From assembly GCA_003511885.1 (NCBI GenBank), contig DOIX01000264.1, forward strand, positions 12,084 to 24,659: a DNA stretch of 12,576 bases, in the 5' to 3' direction. The DNA comes from Cyanobacteria bacterium UBA11153 (lineage in GTDB: Bacteria > Cyanobacteriota > Cyanobacteriia > Cyanobacteriales > Coleofasciculaceae). Every line of letters starts with the position of its first letter. Position 1 is the stretch's first letter. Below the pieces are notes generated by a model. It ran no database searches and was not told where the DNA came from. It saw only the letters and a program-made list of their open reading frames with translations. Below are positions 7,761 through 12,576 of this stretch, one piece after another. The position numbers and the translations under genes are program-made.

Positions 7761-10700
7761 ATGTCCGAGCAGGTTTACGATTGGAAAAGGTTTTGGTGTC
7801 CTAGATCGGGTAATATTAATCTTGGCGATCGCGGATATCTGGTCGATCCCGACTCAGAATGGGGACAGCACTTTAATCCTGACCTTGTTAGCTTGGATGC
7901 CATCGCTCATATTCCCTGTCTAGTCTTGCTGGGTGAACCAGGTATCGGTAAGTCTCAGGGAATGAAAGATCTGAAACTCTACACAGAAAGAGTTACTGAT
8001 GGATTTCATAAAATACTCAACCTAGATCTTCATTCATACAGTAGCGAAGACAGGCTAATTCGTAATCTGTTCGAGTCTAGATCCTTTACAGATTTGATTA
8101 ATAGCACACAAAAACTCTACATATTTTTAGACAGTTTAGACGAATGTCTATTGCGAATTGAAACACTCGCATCATTATTAGTGGAAGAATTTAGTAAAGA
8201 AGAATACCGCGATCGGATCAATTATCTTTATCTTCGTATTGCTTGTCGGACTGCTGTTTTTCCCAAGATTTTGGAAGAAGGATTAAAGCAGCTTTGGAAC
8301 GATAATTTAAAGATCTATGAGCTAGCACCACTCCGTCAAATTGATGTAAAAGCAGCGGTTACTGTTCATGGCTTAGATCCTGATGCTTTTTTGAAAGAGG
8401 TCGATGGGAAAGGTGTTGTACCATTCGCAATCAAGCCAATCACGCTGAAGTTTTTGATAAATATTTTTAAGCGGAATAATGGACATTTTTCTTCTAATCA
8501 GCGATTAGCAGATCTATACCTTGACGGATGTAGATCTCTTTGTGAGGAGCAGAATCAAAGTCGTCGCGCATCAAGAAGAGTTGGTAATCTTGAGGAAGAT
8601 CAACGTTTAGTCATTGCAGCTCGTATCGCTGCTGTCACAGTTTTTGCTAACCGATTTGCAATTTGGACTGAGCCAGATTTAGGAGATGTTCCTGACGAAG
8701 ATGTCCCGATCAGAAAACTCTGTTTGGGAAGTGAAAATATTAATCAAAGAATTATTGAAGTTACGGATACGGCTATTAGAGAGGTTTTGGATACTGGATT
8801 GTTTTCATCGCGTGGATCTAACCGGATGGGGTGGGCACATCAAACTTATGCTGAATTTTTAGCAGCATGGTATTTGTGGAAAAATCAAGTACTTCTAAAT
8901 CAGGTAAAAAAACTAATCTTTTCATTTGAAGATCCTGAACACAAGCTGATTCCTCAGCTTCATGAAACTGCTGCATGGCTAGCTAGCATCAGTCCTGATG
9001 TACTTCAGGAAATTATTAAAACCGATCCAGATGTGCTCCTACATAGTGATATCCCTACAGATTCAAGTCTGCGAGAAACGATTCTCAATAATCTGTTGAT
9101 TCAGCATGAACAGGAAAAACTATACGACTATGGCGCAAACCACTATCAAAATTATGGAAAGCTGAAACATCCTGGTTTAGCGATTCAATTGCGTCCATAC
9201 ATTCGAGATCCCAGTAAACAAATCGATGCACGAGATATAGCAATTAATATTACTGAAGTTTGTGAAATAAGTGAGCTTCAGGAAGACTTATTAGATTTAG
9301 CACTCGATTCTTCTCAATCAATCCACCTCAGAGTTAGCGCTACAAAAGCACTTTGCTCAATAGGTAATGAGAGTACCAGACTGAAGCTAAAACCCATTGC
9401 TATTAGTCAACTTCCAGAAGATGAAGATGACAGACTTAAAGGCTATGCTATGCAAGCTGTCTGGTCAGATCATTTGACGGCAGAAGAATTATTTAAAGTT
9501 CTTACCTCACCCAAAAATAGAAACTTTTTTGGCTCATACCAGATGTTTCTCAACTCCAATCTTGTCCCAAAACTTAGACCGGAAGACTTAATAGTTGCTC
9601 TTAATTGGATTGAAAAGCAGGGTGTTCGATGCTTCGGACATCCATTTGTAGAGCTTGCAGATGGAATTTTACTCGAAGCATGGAAACATTTTGATTTGCC
9701 TAATGTAGCAGAAAGCTTTACGAATATCGCTTTGGTGCAGTGGAGAGAAGACAAGACTATTATCACTGATAATACAGATATTAAAAAAAAGTTTGAAGCG
9801 TCACTAGATAATGAGTGTGATAAGCGTCATAAGCTCATTGAACAAGCAGTTTTTAGGATTGTAGCATCAGGAGAAGATTCATATTTATTCCTGACTTATC
9901 TTACAGAAAATATTTTAAAGAAAGGAGATATTTTCTGGCTCCTTGAGAAATTTATAGATACCGATCCTCCAGAAGTACAACGAGTCTGGGCAAGACTAAT
10001 TCAGTGGAGTTTTAATCGCCAAGATGCAGAAGAAATAAATGCCATCATTACAGCTACTGAGACTAATAATATCTTGCGGGAAGAGTTTGCATCCTATTTT
10101 GAGGCAGTTGAATTGAATTCAGCTACGGCTGACAATATGAAACGCTATTACCTGGAAATGCAAGAAAGGCAAAACCGCAGGCATAATCCTATTCTAGATC
10201 CACTACCTTGCGAGAGAATCCTCGATCTACTAGATCAACTGGAGTCTGGTTCTCTATCCGCATGGTGGCAACTCAATAGGGAGATGACTCTCCAACCGGA
10301 TAGTCAATACTACAATAACGAATTTGAATTAGATTTAACTAAACTTCCTGGTTGGCAAGGGGCAAATAATGTAACTCAAAATAGAATTATCAATGGTGCA
10401 AGGCAATACATTCTGCAACAAGAAGAAATAAATTATACCTGGATAGGTACAAACACATATAATCGATCGGATTTGTCAGGCTGTAGAGCCTTATTATTAC
10501 TTCTGCAAAAGGAACCCGATGTCCTGAATAACCTCTCGTCTGAGATATGGAAAAAATGGGCACCTATTATTATTGCTTTTCCTTGCAATAATCAACATAG
10601 TGAAGCCTATTTAGAGATAATCAGGCACTCTTATCTTAATGCTCCCGATAGAGTTATCAGCACCTTGCTCGATTTAATTGACCAGGAAAATCGCGAACAT

Positions 10701-11897
10701 AATTGTATATTTATTATTGACAAATTAGAAAAGTGTTGGGACGAGCATTTTAAGGTTGCCATTCTAGAGAAAACAAAAGATAAGTTCCTCAATCCCAAGT
10801 GCATGGGGCAGCTACTTGAGTACCTTTTGAAGCATGAATCAAATGAAGCTAGAGAATTTGCTAAATCGTTGATTAATTTTCCATTACCATCAGCCGAAGA
10901 TAAGCGCGAACGAGTTGTTACTGCAGCTAAAATTCTGGTTGAAAATTCAGACCAAGCTAGTTGGTCAATCATTTGGTCAATCATTCAAAAAGACTCATCA
11001 TTTGGACGATCAGTATTTGAGTTAGTTTCCGATCGCCACGTTTACGGTATTTCGTTAAATTTAACTGAACAGCAATTAGCTGACTTATATATCTGGCTCA
11101 TTCACCAATATCCCTTTTCGGAAGATCCTGACTACAGTAATGAGGCGCTTGCCCATTTTGTAACTACTAGAGAAAATATCGGTAACTTCAGAGATAGTAT
11201 TCTGGTGCAACTGAAGGAAAGATGCACTCTTCATTCCTGCGCTGAAATTCAACGTGTAATCCAAGAGTTACCCACCATAACTTGGCTTAAGAAAACCTTA
11301 CTAGAAGCTCAGAAAAATATGCGTCGCAAAACCTGGAACCCACCTCAACCAGAAGAGATTCTTAAGCTTGTCACTATTAAACAACCCCCACCATCCGAGT
11401 TTTTGAATAGAATAGATGAAATTAATCAAAGGACAAAACAAATGGCAGATCAACCCACCATTGCCATCTCTGGCGGAACTTTCAATGGACCCGTGAATCT
11501 GGCATCAAACCATGGTAGCCAGCCCACAACCATCATCGGCACGCAAAACAACTATTTCAGTACTGATGAAGCATTCAGACAAGAAACTGCTGATCTCCAC
11601 CAATTTATTGCAGAAGTGGAAACCAAATACCCTAACGTTCAAACTGAAGTCGATGCAGACAAGATTCTTAGCACTGAAATCGAGGCAATTCAGACTGATA
11701 ACCCAACCCGCTGGCAAACCCTCCGCCACCAAATGAGTCTCCTCAAGCGCCAACTACTGAACCCTCAACGCCATCTCCAAGCTACAAAAGCAACCGTCAT
11801 AGAAGTTGCTAAAACTTTTTATGAAAAAAGTCTGATTGTAAAAGCCATCATTACCTACCTCGATAAATTGAGCGAAGAACCTAATCAGGGAGACTAA
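7761..11897 (+). CDS. Large NACHT/STAND NTPase with helical repeats and C-terminal fused module
   Basis: Signal-transducing P-loop NTPase of the STAND class, whose bacterial members often act in anti-phage or other conflict systems. The 1378-aa protein opens with 57 residues including YDWKRFWCPRSGNI, with no recognisable effector domain. The NACHT core follows: Walker A GEPGIGKS (58-65), Walker B IFLDSLDE (121-128), a sensor-like ACRT (R163), and the winged-helix signature WAHQTYAEFLAAWYL (358-372). Residues of about 375-1225 look all-helical with HEAT-like stretches (for example LRVSATKAL near 523) and probably form the sensor. From Met1228 the protein changes: a Gly/Asn-rich beta-like segment with GGTFNGPVN and GTQNNY (1238-1265), then a charged helical domain to the end. 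The body is AT-rich, the tail is not. There is an in-frame 12-bp duplication at 10961-10984. Transcribed alone; a broken toxin gene converges on it. Defence is inference; the NTPase class is secure. Confidence 0.88.
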   Translation: MSEQVYDWKRFWCPRSGNINLGDRGYLVDPDSEWGQHFNPDLVSLDAIAHIPCLVLLGEPGIGKSQGMKDLKLYTERVTDGFHKILNLDLHSYSSEDRLIRNLFESRSFTDLINSTQKLYIFLDSLDECLLRIETLASLLVEEFSKEEYRDRINYLYLRIACRTAVFPKILEEGLKQLWNDNLKIYELAPLRQIDVKAAVTVHGLDPDAFLKEVDGKGVVPFAIKPITLKFLINIFKRNNGHFSSNQRLADLYLDGCRSLCEEQNQSRRASRRVGNLEEDQRLVIAARIAAVTVFANRFAIWTEPDLGDVPDEDVPIRKLCLGSENINQRIIEVTDTAIREVLDTGLFSSRGSNRMGWAHQTYAEFLAAWYLWKNQVLLNQVKKLIFSFEDPEHKLIPQLHETAAWLASISPDVLQEIIKTDPDVLLHSDIPTDSSLRETILNNLLIQHEQEKLYDYGANHYQNYGKLKHPGLAIQLRPYIRDPSKQIDARDIAINITEVCEISELQEDLLDLALDSSQSIHLRVSATKALCSIGNESTRLKLKPIAISQLPEDEDDRLKGYAMQAVWSDHLTAEELFKVLTSPKNRNFFGSYQMFLNSNLVPKLRPEDLIVALNWIEKQGVRCFGHPFVELADGILLEAWKHFDLPNVAESFTNIALVQWREDKTIITDNTDIKKKFEASLDNECDKRHKLIEQAVFRIVASGEDSYLFLTYLTENILKKGDIFWLLEKFIDTDPPEVQRVWARLIQWSFNRQDAEEINAIITATETNNILREEFASYFEAVELNSATADNMKRYYLEMQERQNRRHNPILDPLPCERILDLLDQLESGSLSAWWQLNREMTLQPDSQYYNNEFELDLTKLPGWQGANNVTQNRIINGARQYILQQEEINYTWIGTNTYNRSDLSGCRALLLLLQKEPDVLNNLSSEIWKKWAPIIIAFPCNNQHSEAYLEIIRHSYLNAPDRVISTLLDLIDQENREHNCIFIIDKLEKCWDEHFKVAILEKTKDKFLNPKCMGQLLEYLLKHESNEAREFAKSLINFPLPSAEDKRERVVTAAKILVENSDQASWSIIWSIIQKDSSFGRSVFELVSDRHVYGISLNLTEQQLADLYIWLIHQYPFSEDPDYSNEALAHFVTTRENIGNFRDSILVQLKERCTLHSCAEIQRVIQELPTITWLKKTLLEAQKNMRRKTWNPPQPEEILKLVTIKQPPPSEFLNRIDEINQRTKQMADQPTIAISGGTFNGPVNLASNHGSQPTTIIGTQNNYFSTDEAFRQETADLHQFIAEVETKYPNVQTEVDADKILSTEIEAIQTDNPTRWQTLRHQMSLLKRQLLNPQRHLQATKATVIEVAKTFYEKSLIVKAIITYLDKLSEEPNQGD
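11428..11444 (+). promoter_or_regulatory. Internal Shine-Dalgarno and in-frame ATG in the STAND gene
   Basis: AAAGGA (11428-11433) stands 8 nt before ATG (11442-11444), in the reading frame of the large protein. It is a better initiation signal than the one at the gene's own start. Initiation here would give a 151-residue protein beginning MADQPTIAISGGTF, exactly the C-terminal module. It marks either a dual translation product or the relic start of a gene that has fused. Confidence 0.5.
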
Positions 11898-11908
11898 ATT
11901 ATGCAAAA

Positions 11909-12160
11909 TTAAAATAAATTTGAATGTGAACCTGAACGAACTAGAAAAAGATTAGTTTCTGAGATTTTATAAATTAAAAGCCAGTCAGGTTCTATATGGC
12001 AATCTCTATATCCATTCCAGTCACCTGTTAAAGGATGATCTTTATATTTTGGTTCTAGTTCTTGATTTGCCCTGACGGGGTGACAACGATGGCGATAAAG
12101 TAGACTGTATAAGTTTTTCAGCTCTTCGACCTCGCTGGTAATATCGTCTTTTATGTGAAC
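11909..12160 (-). pseudogene. yafQ: YafQ-family mRNA interferase toxin, 5'-truncated
   Basis: The minus-strand frame ending at 11909 reads KYKDHPLTGDWNGYRD, then CHIEPDWLLIYK and RSGSHSNLF. This is a close match to the C-terminal two thirds of the RelE/YafQ ribosome-dependent endoribonuclease toxins. Residues known to matter in E. coli YafQ are kept: the His of KDH, HIEPDW, the Arg and His of RSGSH, and the terminal Phe. No ATG, GTG or TTG start occurs in frame back to a TGA at 12161-12163, and the usual N-terminus is missing. The homology stops where a 17-bp inverted repeat (12071-12087) begins, so an insertion probably removed the 5' part. The frame beyond the TGA stays open to 12385 but does not resemble YafQ. 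No antitoxin gene is seen. It converges on the STAND gene with an 11-bp gap. Confidence 0.8.
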
Positions 12161-12331
12161 TCAGTGACTTAATTGAAGAGTATATTCTTGAAAAAATTGT
12201 AAAGATTCCAGCCAAGCATAACCCTGTATCCCAATATCAAAGTCGCTATGACGGCGTGGAATTCTCTTTTTTTCTTTGACTTGTAAAATTGTCACCAACA
12301 TGAAAAAAATTAAAAATTCTGCTCTTTTCAG

Positions 12332-12359
12332 TTGAGTTTTCAGGTGTGAGATGTATAAT
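12332..12359 (+). promoter_or_regulatory. Strong-looking sigma70-type promoter
   Basis: TTGAGT (12332-12337), a 16-bp spacer and a perfect TATAAT (12354-12359), with TG just before the -10. The predicted start is near 12366. No coding frame follows on the plus strand; an intrinsic terminator lies only about 30 bp further on. Confidence 0.5.
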
Positions 12360-12365
12360 CTAGGT

Positions 12366-12425
12366 AAGAAATTCATTTTTTTCAACTACTGAGGTCTTCT
12401 TGAGAATAGCAGACCTTTTTTTTTT
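12366..12425 (+). ncRNA. Candidate small RNA of about 60 nt
   Basis: Defined by the promoter at 12332-12359 and the intrinsic terminator at 12392-12425. The transcript would have a single-stranded AU-rich 5' half (AUUCAUUUUUUUCAACUAC) and one terminator stem. It has no reading frame of note. It does not carry the ACUCCUCACAC motif of cyanobacterial Yfr1. Whether it is expressed is unknown; start and end are inferred from signals. Confidence 0.35.
12392..12425 (+). terminator. Rho-independent terminator
   Basis: Stem AGGTCT (12392-12397) with AGACCT (12411-12416), loop of 13 nt, and an uninterrupted run of ten T (12416-12425). The T-run is followed by AGGTC, which can pair with GACCT to form a competing hairpin. 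It could also stop read-through from the STAND gene, whose stop is about 500 bp upstream. Confidence 0.65.
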
Positions 12426-12433
12426 AGGTCAAT

Positions 12434-12472
12434 AAGCTGTTAATCCCTTACTGCGTGCGGGATTGACAGCTT
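12434..12472. repeat. Long hairpin inside the right end of the inverted-repeat element
   Basis: AAGCTGTTAATCCC (12434-12447) pairs with GGGATTGACAGCTT (12459-12472) over 14 bp with one G-U wobble, loop TTACTGCGTGC. It touches the right 17-bp repeat. Subterminal palindromes of this kind mark ends of some transposable elements, including IS200/IS605-type; no matching hairpin is seen at the left end. Confidence 0.5.
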
Positions 12473-12520
12473 GTTGTCACCCCGTCAGGATTTTTAGTCA
12501 AGATTGACGTATTACTTGAC

Positions 12521-12576
12521 ATGCTACAAACCGAAGTGCGGAATGTGGGGTTGAATAGATCCAAAGTGGGAAAACA
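12521..12576 (+). CDS. Possible start of a CDS running off the window
   Basis: An ATG at 12521 opens a frame with no stop to the window end (MLQTEVRNVGLNRSKVGK and on). It is directly preceded by a small inverted repeat GTCAAG-N12-CTTGAC (12497-12520). No Shine-Dalgarno is visible and I do not recognise the 18 residues. With so little sequence this may be chance. Confidence 0.2.
   Translation, partial: MLQTEVRNVGLNRSKVGK

Larger units (their letters stand above)
12071..12489. mobile_element. 419-bp segment bounded by 17-bp perfect inverted repeats
   Basis: CCTGACGGGGTGACAAC (12071-12087) recurs as its exact reverse complement at 12473-12489. The left copy abuts the surviving part of the YafQ gene, so the segment looks like a small non-autonomous element inserted into that gene. 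The interior has no transposase. It has a promoter-terminator pair (12332-12425) and a long hairpin just inside the right end (12434-12472). No obvious target duplication flanks it (TTTGC on the left, ATTTT on the right). Alternatively the repeats are two copies of one dispersed sequence. Confidence 0.5.

Noticed and set aside
9470..9766. Minus-strand frame of 98 codons within the STAND gene, and similar ones at 10631-10984 and 11505-11753
   Set aside because: Antisense shadows of a long, well-supported coding region, without start signals.
12161..12385. 74-codon minus-strand reading frame starting MKKMNFLPRLY
   Set aside because: It lies inside the inverted-repeat segment and overlaps the promoter-terminator pair. 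It resembles no family I know and has no ribosome-binding site. It shares frame with the toxin remnant across a TGA, but does not look like a YafQ N-terminus.
12366..12425. Identity with the cyanobacterial small RNA Yfr1
   Set aside because: The size fits but the ultraconserved ACUCCUCACAC motif is absent on this strand.

Overview
The window is cyanobacterial chromosomal DNA. It holds a crtP-crtB carotenoid operon and six exact copies of the HIP1 octamer GCGATCGC (starting at 533, 1597, 2556, 2920, 5562 and 7825). It also holds heptameric short tandem repeats of the STRR type, which are common in filamentous cyanobacteria. I cannot name the genus from sequence alone.

Left part (1-3701, minus strand): crtB (phytoene synthase) lies downstream of crtP (phytoene desaturase). 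Together they make the first two committed steps of carotenoid synthesis. Upstream of crtP, in the same orientation, is an ABC-2 type permease with no ATPase partner in the window. Three different tandem-repeat tracts sit around crtP, and one of them supplies its stop codon.

Middle (3702-7646): a 369-bp spacer carries a clear CRP-like palindrome, followed by a small three-TPR protein on the plus strand. Next is an 813-bp gene-free stretch with a nested inverted repeat, a 71-bp MITE-like palindrome and cyanobacterial low-complexity repeats. It leads to a 737-aa thiamine-diphosphate enzyme that mixes transketolase and phosphoketolase signatures.

Right part (7647-12576): this looks like an accessory region. 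A 1378-aa NACHT/STAND NTPase has a markedly AT-rich body (about 33-35 % GC in hand-counted samples). Its C-terminal ~150 residues are a more GC-rich module (about 48 %) that begins at an in-frame ATG with a good Shine-Dalgarno sequence. The module therefore looks like a fused formerly separate gene, and may be translated on its own as well. Convergent to it is a YafQ-type toxin with an intact catalytic half but no start. It is cut at one end of a 419-bp segment bounded by perfect 17-bp inverted repeats. Inside that segment is what looks like a complete short transcription unit (promoter, about 60 nt, terminator).

The most interesting candidate system is the STAND NTPase with its C-terminal adaptor-like module and possible internal translation product. 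Next is the inverted-repeat element carrying a putative small RNA beside a broken toxin gene.
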